A stretch of DNA of 33,225 nucleotides from Flavobacteriales bacterium. GTDB lineage: Bacteria; Bacteroidota; Bacteroidia; NORP154. Position numbers and translations under genes: made by a program. The stretch lies in assembly GCA_012965625.1 (NCBI GenBank), contig DTSC01000164.1, positions 1 through 33,225 on the forward strand, given 5' to 3'. How positions within the stretch are numbered: the first letter of the stretch is position 1; each line of letters begins with the position of its first letter. The notes below the pieces were generated by a model. That model searched no databases. It was not told the origin of the DNA and saw nothing but the letters and a program-made list of their open reading frames with translations. Positions 13,586-21,605 of the stretch are shown in pieces.

Positions 13586-16063
13586 TTAAGCGATTGGAGG
13601 CTCTTCCTCGCCTGCTTGCCCTGTATTAGACAATAATTGTTCCAAAGTATATTCATCTGGAACCAATACCTGCCTGGCTTTACTGCCATCAAATTGTCCA
13701 ACAATTCCAGCAGCTTCGAGTTGGTCAATTATCCTGCCTGCTCTATTATACCCTATCTTAAGTCTTCTCTGTAACAAAGAGGCTGATCCCTGTTGATGTT
13801 GAACTATAATCCTCGCAGCAGCATCAAATTGATCGTCTTTCTCATCATTATCAATCTGCCCACTATCACTTGCTTTCTCATCAATGTACTCAGGTAAACA
13901 AAATGCAGATGGATAACCTTGCTGAGCAGCAATAAAACCAGTAACCGCTTCTACTTCAGGAGTATCTACAAAGGCACATTGCAATCTAATGATATCGCTA
14001 CCATTTGAGAACAACATATCTCCTTTTCCAACTAATTGTTCGGCACCAGATCTATCCAAGATGGTCCCAGAATCAATTTTTGAGGTAACCCTAAATGCAA
14101 CTCGTACAGGAAAATTAGCTTTAATAGTACCCGTAATAATATTCACGCTTGGCCTCTGTGTTGCTATTATTAAATGAATTCCTATAGCTCGTGCTTTTTG
14201 TGCCAGCCTGCTAATAGGACTTTCAATTTCCTTTCCGGCTGTCATTATCAAATCTGCAAACTCGTCTATGACAACAACAATATACGGTAAATACCGATGA
14301 CCCTTTTTAGGATTCAGCTTTCTTGCTATAAATTTAGCATTATATCTCTTTAAATCTGTAACAGAGGCTTCCATCAAAAGCTTATATCTATCATCCATCT
14401 CATGACAAAGTGAATTTAAGGTATAAACAACCTTTTTGGTATCGCTGATAATTGCCTCCTCAGAATCTGGCAACTTTGCCAGGTAATGTTTCTCAATCTT
14501 CTTGTATAAAGTTAACTCCACAATTTTGGGATCTATTAGCACAAACTTCACTTGTGATGGATGCTTTTTATATAATAAAGATATCAATATGGTATTTAAG
14601 CCAACCGACTTCCCTTGTCCTGTAGCACCAGCCATTAGAAGGTGTGGCATTTTTGCCAAGTCAGCTACTAATGTTTCATTCGTAATAGTTTTGCCAAGCC
14701 CTATGGGTAGCTCTGCACTTGTTTTCAGAAACTTTTCAGAAGACAAAATCGTTTTTATAGGTACAATCTTAGGATTTCTATTAGGCACCTCTATCCCTAC
14801 CGTTCCCTTTCCAGGAATAGGAGCAATAATCCTTATCCCTAAAGCACTGAGGCTCAAAGCAATGTCATCTTCAAGATTTCGGATCTTAGATATCTTTATT
14901 CCTGCTGATGGGACAATTTCATATAATGTAACAGCAGGTCCGACAGTAGCTTTGATTTTATCGATCTGTATATTAAAATTGCCTAACGTTTCAACAATTT
15001 TGTCTTTGTTTCTCTCTAATTCATCTTTGTCAATTTCTACTTCGCCATCTCCATGTTCCATCAACAGATCTACAGACGGAAATTCAAAAGAAGAGAGATC
15101 AAGGGTAGGGTCATATTCTTCCATCTCCTTCATATCCTTTATCTCATCAGCTGTAGCTATTTCTTCGTCCTTCGATTCTTCAATAGTAAGGGTAAGATCT
15201 CCTTCACCAGTAATTTTCCCTTGCTCAGGTTTTGAGCCTTCTTTTCCTTCTGATCCATCATCTGGGTTCTCATTCTTTTCTATCTCCAAGTCTATTGAGA
15301 CATTTGTTCCTTCATCAGATTCTTCCTCAACAATTTCAACATTTGCTTCTTCCTTTGAGTCAATTCCCAGCTCTATGCCTGCACCCATTCCACCACCCAC
15401 AATGGCCGGTTCTTCCTCATCTGTTGTATTCTGTGTTTTGAGTTTCTTAACCCAAGCAAATGAAATGTTATAAGAAAGAATTAAAAATGATATAAAAATA
15501 AAAGATATAAACAATCCTGTTCCGATGTTACCTAATAATCCCTGCAACCATTTATTACAGTAGGCGCCAAAGGCACCACCCATAAGATGGGAAAAATCAT
15601 CTGATGAATCAAGGTTATCAAAAATGTAACCAAGGAATAATGAGAGCCAGATCAAAAGGAAAAAAGATTGTTTAAGGCTTTTCTTAATAGGCAAAAACGA
15701 AATACCAAATACTAATCTTGCACCAAGTATAAATGAAACAAAGACAAATAAATAGGAAGTAATACCAAACCAGGTGTATATAAAAAGATGGGAAATCACT
15801 GCACCCAAGCGACCTAACCAATTAACTGCCTGAATATCATCATTAAAAACCATTAAAAATCCATGATCTTTAACCAAGCTCATATCTGAGCTCCATGTAA
15901 ACAGATAAGATGAAAAAGAAATTAAAAGATATGGGGTAGCAATAAATAAGAATAAAAGCCCAAACACTTTTCTGAAGCGTTCATTCTTAAACATCTCAGT
16001 AAAAGAACTAATAAGGTTTTTCTTTTTGGCTTTAGTTTCGGGCCGGTTTTTCCTGGTAACCAT
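13586..16063 (-). CDS. ftsK: DNA translocase FtsK
   Basis: An 825-residue septal DNA pump that aligns chromosome termini and activates XerCD recombination at division. The N-terminus has about four membrane helices (about 31-55, 88-118, 130-147, 180-200). An acidic low-complexity linker runs from about 210 to 320. The motor carries Walker A AGATGQGKS (478-486), Walker B YIVVVIDEFADL (about 594-605) and TQRPSVNIITGTIKANFP. A winged-helix gamma domain follows (about 745-800, ARIIVQHQQGSASLLQRRL) that reads KOPS sites. It is 45 bases upstream of lolA and 41 downstream of a lipoprotein gene, all on the minus strand. The linker is short, as usual for Bacteroidota. Confidence 0.97.
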   Translation of the reverse strand: MVTRKNRPETKAKKKNLISSFTEMFKNERFRKVFGLLFLFIATPYLLISFSSYLFTWSSDMSLVKDHGFLMVFNDDIQAVNWLGRLGAVISHLFIYTWFGITSYLFVFVSFILGARLVFGISFLPIKKSLKQSFFLLIWLSLFLGYIFDNLDSSDDFSHLMGGAFGAYCNKWLQGLLGNIGTGLFISFIFISFLILSYNISFAWVKKLKTQNTTDEEEPAIVGGGMGAGIELGIDSKEEANVEIVEEESDEGTNVSIDLEIEKNENPDDGSEGKEGSKPEQGKITGEGDLTLTIEESKDEEIATADEIKDMKEMEEYDPTLDLSSFEFPSVDLLMEHGDGEVEIDKDELERNKDKIVETLGNFNIQIDKIKATVGPAVTLYEIVPSAGIKISKIRNLEDDIALSLSALGIRIIAPIPGKGTVGIEVPNRNPKIVPIKTILSSEKFLKTSAELPIGLGKTITNETLVADLAKMPHLLMAGATGQGKSVGLNTILISLLYKKHPSQVKFVLIDPKIVELTLYKKIEKHYLAKLPDSEEAIISDTKKVVYTLNSLCHEMDDRYKLLMEASVTDLKRYNAKFIARKLNPKKGHRYLPYIVVVIDEFADLIMTAGKEIESPISRLAQKARAIGIHLIIATQRPSVNIITGTIKANFPVRVAFRVTSKIDSGTILDRSGAEQLVGKGDMLFSNGSDIIRLQCAFVDTPEVEAVTGFIAAQQGYPSAFCLPEYIDEKASDSGQIDNDEKDDQFDAAARIIVQHQQGSASLLQRRLKIGYNRAGRIIDQLEAAGIVGQFDGSKARQVLVPDEYTLEQLLSNTGQAGEEEPPIA

Positions 16064-16104
16064 AGAAGAAATTAATCAAGTATTAAGAACAGGAAATTAT
16101 GTTT

Positions 16105-16797
16105 CTAAATTTCTTTAAATCCTTCAAATATTTTATCCATTTCTTCCTTTCCAATAATTTCGTAATCATCTGGAATTTCAAAATAACTATTATCTATCTC
16201 TTCTTTTACTATTTCAACAGCTTCCAGTTTCATCTCGTAATTATATTTCCTAACATTATATTCTAAGAGAACACCTTTTATATCATGGAAAGGGGTACAC
16301 CAATTCGAATTGGCAATACTAATCTCCTCAGTGTAGAAAATACTAAACTCTTCCTTTATATTTCCTTCAAATTTTACAATCGCCCTTTTACATTTATAAC
16401 CTATAATTTCCTTAGTTTCATTCGTTTTAACAACTTGCATTTCAGGCAATTCAGAATATAATCCTTTTATCTCTGTAGAATCTGATTTAACAACATATTT
16501 CTTATTCATCAATTTTAACAACTGATATACGACCTTTGTATTTGGATCAGCAATGAGAGAGGTTTGAAAAAGACCCATTCCAGCTACCAGTTCACCAGCA
16601 GTTCGGTTATCCTTAAATCTCAAATGCATCTCACTAGGCAACATACTTGCCATAACATCACCAATCTCTGTTTTGGGATAAGATATCTCAAAGACAATAC
16701 GACCTTCATCAATATTTCGATGGAATAATGCATCGCATCCAGAAAGCAAACAAATTATAAATGGAACTGTTAAAATCAATAAATTTATTCGCCTCAT
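16105..16797 (-). CDS. Lipoprotein of unknown function (possibly DUF4412/GLPGLI-like)
   Basis: A 230-residue lipoprotein; the signal ends in LLSGC with lipid-accepting Cys21. The mature part, EGRIVFEISYPKTEIGD then a substrate-neutral strand set (MHLRFKDNRTAGELV, NTKVVYQLLKLMNKKYVV, EIIGYKCKRAIVKF, EFSIFYTEEI), has the shape of Bacteroidota DUF4412/GLPGLI-type secreted proteins, which share the IIGYKCKKA segment. I infer family likeness from that pattern and cannot verify it. Outer-membrane or periplasmic location is likely. It lies between speD (44 bases upstream) and ftsK (41 bases downstream) on the same strand. Confidence 0.78.
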   Translation of the reverse strand: MRRINLLILTVPFIICLLSGCDALFHRNIDEGRIVFEISYPKTEIGDVMASMLPSEMHLRFKDNRTAGELVAGMGLFQTSLIADPNTKVVYQLLKLMNKKYVVKSDSTEIKGLYSELPEMQVVKTNETKEIIGYKCKRAIVKFEGNIKEEFSIFYTEEISIANSNWCTPFHDIKGVLLEYNVRKYNYEMKLEAVEIVKEEIDNSYFEIPDDYEIIGKEEMDKIFEGFKEI

Positions 16798-16841
16798 CCT
16801 ACCCTGCTATTATTTATTATGTACTAAACAGACAAATATAT

Positions 16842-17276
16842 TTATTTTTTTTGATTTTCTTCGTTGAATTCAAGCAGTCTGCATCTGCGAAGGAATTCAA
16901 TTTCCCGACCAATCAATCTGCTTTGAATCTTTGAAATATTAAAGCTGGTTTTTACAAAGCCTATTACCTTGGCTTCATCAAAAGGCTTACAAGAATACAC
17001 ATCTGCCGTTAGCAATCCAGCATCTGGAAATGTATGTATTGCGATATGACTTTCAGCAATTATTACAAAACCACTAACACCTCCTGTATCCCAATCATTT
17101 TCTGCATTATTGCAATCCAACACTACTGGATTAATTAACTTTCTCATTCCCAACAAGGATACTAGCTCTTCTATAATCTGAGCCACATATAATTTATCCC
17201 CAAGCAGATCAGCACGGCCTCCTAGGCAATCAAGCATTAGGTGGCTTCCCCTTAACTTAATTTTTTTATTGCTCAT
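16842..17276 (-). CDS. speD: S-adenosylmethionine decarboxylase family proenzyme (SpeD-like)
   Basis: A 144-residue pyruvoyl-dependent decarboxylase precursor. AESHIAIHTFPD places the autocleavage Ser at 76, His81 and, in ADVYSCKPFD, Cys96. The offset from the Thermotoga enzyme's Ser63/His68/Cys83 is exactly 13 at all three, so the active-site set is conserved. Processing would give a small alpha/beta pair with an N-terminal pyruvoyl group. The canonical product is decarboxylated AdoMet, the aminopropyl donor for spermidine, but no spermidine synthase lies nearby. SpeD relatives that act on ornithine or arginine are also known, and the arginine-catabolic neighbours keep that option open. It is divergent from carbamate kinase (111-base gap). 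Confidence 0.9.
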   Translation of the reverse strand: MSNKKIKLRGSHLMLDCLGGRADLLGDKLYVAQIIEELVSLLGMRKLINPVVLDCNNAENDWDTGGVSGFVIIAESHIAIHTFPDAGLLTADVYSCKPFDEAKVIGFVKTSFNISKIQSRLIGREIEFLRRCRLLEFNEENQKK

Positions 17277-17387
17277 TTATCTCAATTTTATCTTCTTTTG
17301 TACCCATAAAAGAATGTTATAAAAATTAAATGCAAATATTCAATATTTTTATAGTCTTTCACTCTGAAACAGGAAAAATTTGTACAG

Positions 17388-18347
17388 ATGGGTAATAAAC
17401 TGGCAGTAGTAGCACTTGGCGGTAACGCTTTATTGCGTGATAATCAAGAAGGGACAGTAGAAGAACAGGAAGCCAATGCTACAGCTACACTAATAAACCT
17501 GCTCTTCTTAATTAAAGATGGATACGATCTGGTTATCACACATGGTAATGGTCCGCAAGTAGGAAACCTTCTCATGAGGAATGATGCTGGAGAGCAAATT
17601 TATGGTATTCCACAAATGCCACTGGATATCTGTGTTGCAGAATCACAGGGGGAAATCGGATTTATGATTGAGAGGATGTTAAGAAATATATTGAAGAAAA
17701 ATAATATTGATAAAGATATTTTAACCTTAGTAACTCAAGTCATTGTTGATGAAAATGATCCGGCATTAGCGAACCCAACAAAACGAATTGGAAGGACTTA
17801 TTCAAAAAAAGAGGCAGACACCCTTTCAAAAGAAAAAGGTTGGACTTTTAAGGAGAGTTCGAAACAAAAGGGTGGTTGGAGGAGGGTTGTCGCTTCACCT
17901 CGGCCGATCCAGATATTTAATAGAAAGACTATAGGCCAGATAGCCAGGCAGGGATCGATTGTGATTGCTGCAGGTGGTGGTGGCATTCCAGTTTACAAAG
18001 ACAAAAATGGATTGTTGCGTCCTGTTGAAGGTGTGATTGATAAAGACTATGCCTCTTCGCTTCTAGCTACGCGAATAAAAGCAGATGAGCTTTACATTTT
18101 AACGGATGTTCCATACGTTTACTTAAATTATAATCAGAAAAATGAGAAAATTGTAGAGTTTCTGGATCATAAGGATCTAATGCGATATTTGGAAACTGGA
18201 CAATTTGGAGAAGGCAATATGGCTCCAAAGATAAAAGCTGCCCTATATTTTATTGAGAATGGCGGTGCAAAGTCTGTAATTACAGAAGCTACTAAGCTTG
18301 CCGATAGAAGCTATGGAACAAAGATAACCATGAAGTATGAAAATTGA
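17388..18347 (+). CDS. arcC: Carbamate kinase
   Basis: A 319-residue amino-acid-kinase-fold enzyme that makes ATP and carbamate from carbamoyl phosphate and ADP, the energy step of the arginine deiminase pathway. Motifs present are VVALGGNALL, THGNGPQVGNLL, RRVVASPRPI, IAAGGGGIPVY, the EGVIDKDYASSLLA metal/nucleotide site and YILTDVPYVYLN. Length is near the family norm of about 310. It is followed after 28 bases by ornithine carbamoyltransferase, so the two form an operon. That pairing is typical of catabolic arginine use. Confidence 0.97.
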   Translation: MGNKLAVVALGGNALLRDNQEGTVEEQEANATATLINLLFLIKDGYDLVITHGNGPQVGNLLMRNDAGEQIYGIPQMPLDICVAESQGEIGFMIERMLRNILKKNNIDKDILTLVTQVIVDENDPALANPTKRIGRTYSKKEADTLSKEKGWTFKESSKQKGGWRRVVASPRPIQIFNRKTIGQIARQGSIVIAAGGGGIPVYKDKNGLLRPVEGVIDKDYASSLLATRIKADELYILTDVPYVYLNYNQKNEKIVEFLDHKDLMRYLETGQFGEGNMAPKIKAALYFIENGGAKSVITEATKLADRSYGTKITMKYEN

Positions 18348-18375
18348 ATACTAAGAACTGTAAAGAAAAAAATTA

Positions 18376-19380
18376 ATGAAAAATATATTAAAGAACAGGC
18401 ATTTTCTCAAATTATTGGACTTCTCTCAAGAAGAGATCATTTATTTACTAGAACTATCAGCAGCTCTTAAACAAGCAAAAAAAGATGGAAATGAGATTAA
18501 AAGACTAATAGGCAAGAACATAGCACTTATTTTTGAAAAATCTTCTACAAGAACTAGGTGTGCATTTGAAGTTGGAGCCTATGATCAAGGAGCGCAGGTA
18601 ACATATCTGGGTCCATCGGGTTCTCAAATTGGTCAAAAGGAATCTATGAAAGATACTGCAAGGGTATTGGGCAGAATGTATGATGGAATACAATACCGTG
18701 GTTTTGGTCAGAATGTTGTAGAAGAATTGGCAGCCTATGCTGGAGTTCCTGTTTGGAATGGGCTCACTGATGAATATCACCCAACCCAGATCCTTGCAGA
18801 TCTGTTAACTATGCAAGAGCATTGCAATAAACCACTAAATGAGCAGGCCTTCTGCTATTTAGGAGATGCAAGAAATAACATGGGTAATTCATTAATGATA
18901 GGGGCAGCAAAAATGGGGATGGACTTTAGAGCAGCAGCTCCTGCAGAAGTTCAGCCTGAATTAGAATTAATTAAAACTGCCAGAGAAATTGCTAATCAGA
19001 CTGGTGGTTCAATTACTATTACAGACCAGGTTGAGCCAGCAGTAAGAAATTGTGACTTCCTATGCACCGATGTATGGGTCTCAATGGGAGAACCTGAAGA
19101 GGTTTGGAAGGAAAGAATTGATTTACTCCAGAAGTACCAGATAAACAGAAAGGTCATGGAACTTACCGGAAATTCAAATACCAAATTCCTGCATTGTCTT
19201 CCCGCCTTTCACAACAGGGACACCAAAGTTGGTGAGAGCATCTACCAAAAATTCGGGCTTGATGGTTTGGAGGTTACTGAAGAAGTTTTTGAATCAGAGG
19301 CCTCAGTAGTTTTCGACGAAGCAGAAAATCGCGTACACACCATAAAAGCCGTAATGGTTGCGACCTTAGGTAGTATGTAA
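18376..19380 (+). CDS. arcB: Ornithine carbamoyltransferase (catabolic-type context)
   Basis: A 334-residue cytoplasmic enzyme that interconverts citrulline + phosphate with ornithine + carbamoyl phosphate. It shows the carbamoyl-phosphate motif STRTR (57-61), HPTQ (135-138), the ornithine loop DVWVSMGE (232-239) and HCLP (273-276). The SMG loop marks true OTC, unlike the N-acetyl or N-succinyl-ornithine transcarbamylases that many Bacteroidota use for arginine synthesis. With carbamate kinase just upstream and ornithine aminotransferase convergent 11 bases downstream, the degradative direction is favoured. Length fits catabolic OTC. Confidence 0.95.
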   Translation: MKNILKNRHFLKLLDFSQEEIIYLLELSAALKQAKKDGNEIKRLIGKNIALIFEKSSTRTRCAFEVGAYDQGAQVTYLGPSGSQIGQKESMKDTARVLGRMYDGIQYRGFGQNVVEELAAYAGVPVWNGLTDEYHPTQILADLLTMQEHCNKPLNEQAFCYLGDARNNMGNSLMIGAAKMGMDFRAAAPAEVQPELELIKTAREIANQTGGSITITDQVEPAVRNCDFLCTDVWVSMGEPEEVWKERIDLLQKYQINRKVMELTGNSNTKFLHCLPAFHNRDTKVGESIYQKFGLDGLEVTEEVFESEASVVFDEAENRVHTIKAVMVATLGSM

Positions 19381-19391
19381 TAGCTTAAAAG

Positions 19392-20627
19392 CTACTCAAA
19401 ACTATTAATAGTGGTGGCTATAATATCCACACACTCCATCAGCTGTTCCTCCGTTATCACTAAAGGTGGCGCAAAGCGAATAATATCATTATGAGTAGGT
19501 TTAGCCAGAAGGCCATTCTCTTTAAGGGCCAGGCAAACATCCCAGGCCACTTTACCATTCTTAGGTTGAATCACTATAGCATTCAATAATCCCTTTCCTC
19601 TTACCAAGGTAATCATATCTGAATCTATCTTCCCCAACTCTTCTCTCAAAATGTTGCCAAGGTATTCAGATCTATTAGCCAAATCTTCATCTTTTATGAC
19701 CTCTAAAGCTGCTATTGCCACCTTACATGCAATCGGATTCCCACCAAAGGTAGATCCATGCTCCCCAGGTTTTATAACAAGCATTATATCATCATTGGCA
19801 AACACTGCAGAAACTGGAAACAAGCCGCCAGAGATAGCCTTGCCTAATATCAATACATCCGGCTTAACCCCTTCGTGGTCACATGCCAATAGTTTGCCTG
19901 TTCTGGCAATTCCCGTTTGAACCTCGTCTGCTACAAAGAGGACATTTTTTTTCTTACAGATCGCATGGGCCCTCTTTAAATAACCTTCTGCGGGAACATA
20001 AACTCCAGCTTCTCCCTGGATAGGTTCTACCATAAAGGCACATACATTTGGGTCTTCAAGTTCTTTTGACAAGGCATCCAAATCATCATAAGGAATAGAA
20101 ATAATTCCAGGCGTAAATGGCCCAAAATCATCTATAGCTTCAGGATCGTTAGAAGCTGAAATAATAGTAATGGTTCTTCCATGAAAATTATTTTGGCAAA
20201 CAATAATCTTTGCTTGGTTCTGAGGGATGCCTTTTACCTTATATCCCCATTTTCTCACCAACTTTAAAGCTGTTTCAACACCCTCAGCACCTGTATTCAT
20301 AGGCAATACCCGATCAAAACCAAAATATTCTGTTACGTACTTCTCATATTCATAAAGACAATCATTATAAAATGCCCTGGAAGTAAGTGCTAAGCGCCCT
20401 GCCTGGTCTGTCATTGCTTTGACAATCTTGGGGTGGCAATGACCTTGGTTTAAGGCAGAATAGGCTGAGAGGAAATCAAAGTACTTTCTACCTTCAACAT
20501 CCCATACATAAACACCCTCCCCTTTTGACAATACGACCGGAAGAGGATGATAGTTATGAGCACCATACTTATCTTCCATTTTCATAATGTCATCAGAGCT
20601 CAACTTTGATTTTAATACACTTTCCAT
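19392..20627 (-). CDS. rocD: Ornithine aminotransferase
   Basis: A 411-residue class-III PLP aminotransferase that moves the delta-amino group of ornithine to 2-oxoglutarate, giving glutamate-5-semialdehyde. NTGAEGVETALK (111-122) binds the cofactor phosphate, FVADEVQTGIARTG gives Asp234, and ILGKAISGG gives the Schiff-base Lys263. The N-terminus MEDKYGAHNYHPLPVVLSKG with Tyr residues is typical of ornithine-specific members. It follows the DDAH-like gene by 36 bases on the same strand, so they are probably co-transcribed. This makes ornithine the meeting point of both operons. Confidence 0.96.
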   Translation of the reverse strand: MESVLKSKLSSDDIMKMEDKYGAHNYHPLPVVLSKGEGVYVWDVEGRKYFDFLSAYSALNQGHCHPKIVKAMTDQAGRLALTSRAFYNDCLYEYEKYVTEYFGFDRVLPMNTGAEGVETALKLVRKWGYKVKGIPQNQAKIIVCQNNFHGRTITIISASNDPEAIDDFGPFTPGIISIPYDDLDALSKELEDPNVCAFMVEPIQGEAGVYVPAEGYLKRAHAICKKKNVLFVADEVQTGIARTGKLLACDHEGVKPDVLILGKAISGGLFPVSAVFANDDIMLVIKPGEHGSTFGGNPIACKVAIAALEVIKDEDLANRSEYLGNILREELGKIDSDMITLVRGKGLLNAIVIQPKNGKVAWDVCLALKENGLLAKPTHNDIIRFAPPLVITEEQLMECVDIIATTINSFE

Positions 20628-20663
20628 GATTAACAGATTTAATTTATTAATAATAAATTTTAA

Positions 20664-21437
20664 TTAATAGAATACAGACAGGCAAGTCAACGAACCATCT
20701 CCAGCTCTAATCTGGGACATATCAATAGGATAGAGATTGAATCCTTTAGCAATCAAGGCCTTATGAACATTTGGATAGCCATCTGCAACCAAGACATCAT
20801 TCCCAAAACCAATTACATTAGCTCCATAAACTTCTTCCTCAGGAATCCAAAGCACCTCGGCACCCTTTGGGAAGCTATTCTCATCAAAATATACTTCTGG
20901 AGCTAATATCAATCCAGGTGCCGGCGAACTGGAGATACTTTTCAAATGCAACGCATTAGAAGGAATTTGGATCTCATGAACAGAATAACCCATTGGTGAC
21001 ACGAAATCTCGTAACTGCTTTGCTGCCTCCAAGTTGGTCCTTGTACTGATACCAACCAGAAATTTTTTACCAAACCTAATTACATCACCTCCATCCATTC
21101 TGGCTGGTGGCATCATTTTAGTAAGTTCAACATTTTTACTCAAGGCATCAGCAATAATTTTCTGTTCACCAACCCTTGTATCATGTCCAGAGACTGTTAA
21201 TAATCCTTTACCTTCACAAATTACTACCTGATCCTCTACAAAACAACAATCAGGATAATCATTGTCTGCAGCTAGTTCCTTTACTTCAACACCAAACTTC
21301 CGTAAAGAACCCACATAAATTGAATGCTGCCTCTTTGCTTCTTCAACATCAGTTGGCCCTGTTCCAAAGTAGACAGATATTGCTTGATCATAGGTATCAG
21401 CTATTCCTCTAACTATTGCTCTCCTTTTATCATCCAT
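20664..21437 (-). CDS. DDAH-type amidinohydrolase (dimethylarginine/arginine -> citrulline)
   Basis: A 257-residue guanidino-modifying enzyme of the pentein fold. CFVEDQ (65-70), MDGGDV (114-119, Asp115), HLKS with catalytic His164, and GSLTCLS with nucleophile Cys252 align with the Pseudomonas DDAH triad Glu114/His162/Cys249 in order and spacing. DDAH hydrolyses N-omega-methylated arginines to citrulline plus methylamines. No ArcA-type deiminase is in the window, so this enzyme may feed citrulline to the OTC/carbamate-kinase route, from dimethylarginine or, as related penteins do, from arginine. Substrate is not proven by sequence. It is first in a two-gene operon with rocD and divergent from argS. 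Confidence 0.9.
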   Translation of the reverse strand: MDDKRRAIVRGIADTYDQAISVYFGTGPTDVEEAKRQHSIYVGSLRKFGVEVKELAADNDYPDCCFVEDQVVICEGKGLLTVSGHDTRVGEQKIIADALSKNVELTKMMPPARMDGGDVIRFGKKFLVGISTRTNLEAAKQLRDFVSPMGYSVHEIQIPSNALHLKSISSSPAPGLILAPEVYFDENSFPKGAEVLWIPEEEVYGANVIGFGNDVLVADGYPNVHKALIAKGFNLYPIDMSQIRAGDGSLTCLSVFY

Positions 21438-21605
21438 GATAAAATATAAAAAAGGGAATTACATACCTGTTATAGTGGATTTTTCCCTGTATTTTTGCAA
21501 TTTATTTTCTAATTTAATTAATTGCTTTTTTTAATTTTAATATTAAATAATTTGGCAACGCGAAAATAGAATTTAAACTCATCAACTCAAAGATTATTTA
21601 TTAAT

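Noticed and set aside
14502..15473. Open frame of 323 codons on the plus strand, antisense to ftsK
   Set aside because: It is Ser/Pro/Phe-rich low-complexity translation mirrored from the acidic linker and motor of ftsK; no domain, no start context. A shadow of the real gene.
17330..17350. ArgR-box-like sequence (TGCAAATATTCA) before arcC
   Set aside because: Only about 3 of 5 positions match in one half-site, and no arginine repressor gene is visible; not better than chance in this composition.
19381..19394. TAGCTT-AA-AAGCTA palindrome between arcB and rocD
   Set aside because: Stem of only 5-6 A/T-rich pairs with no T-run on either side; too weak to call a bidirectional terminator.
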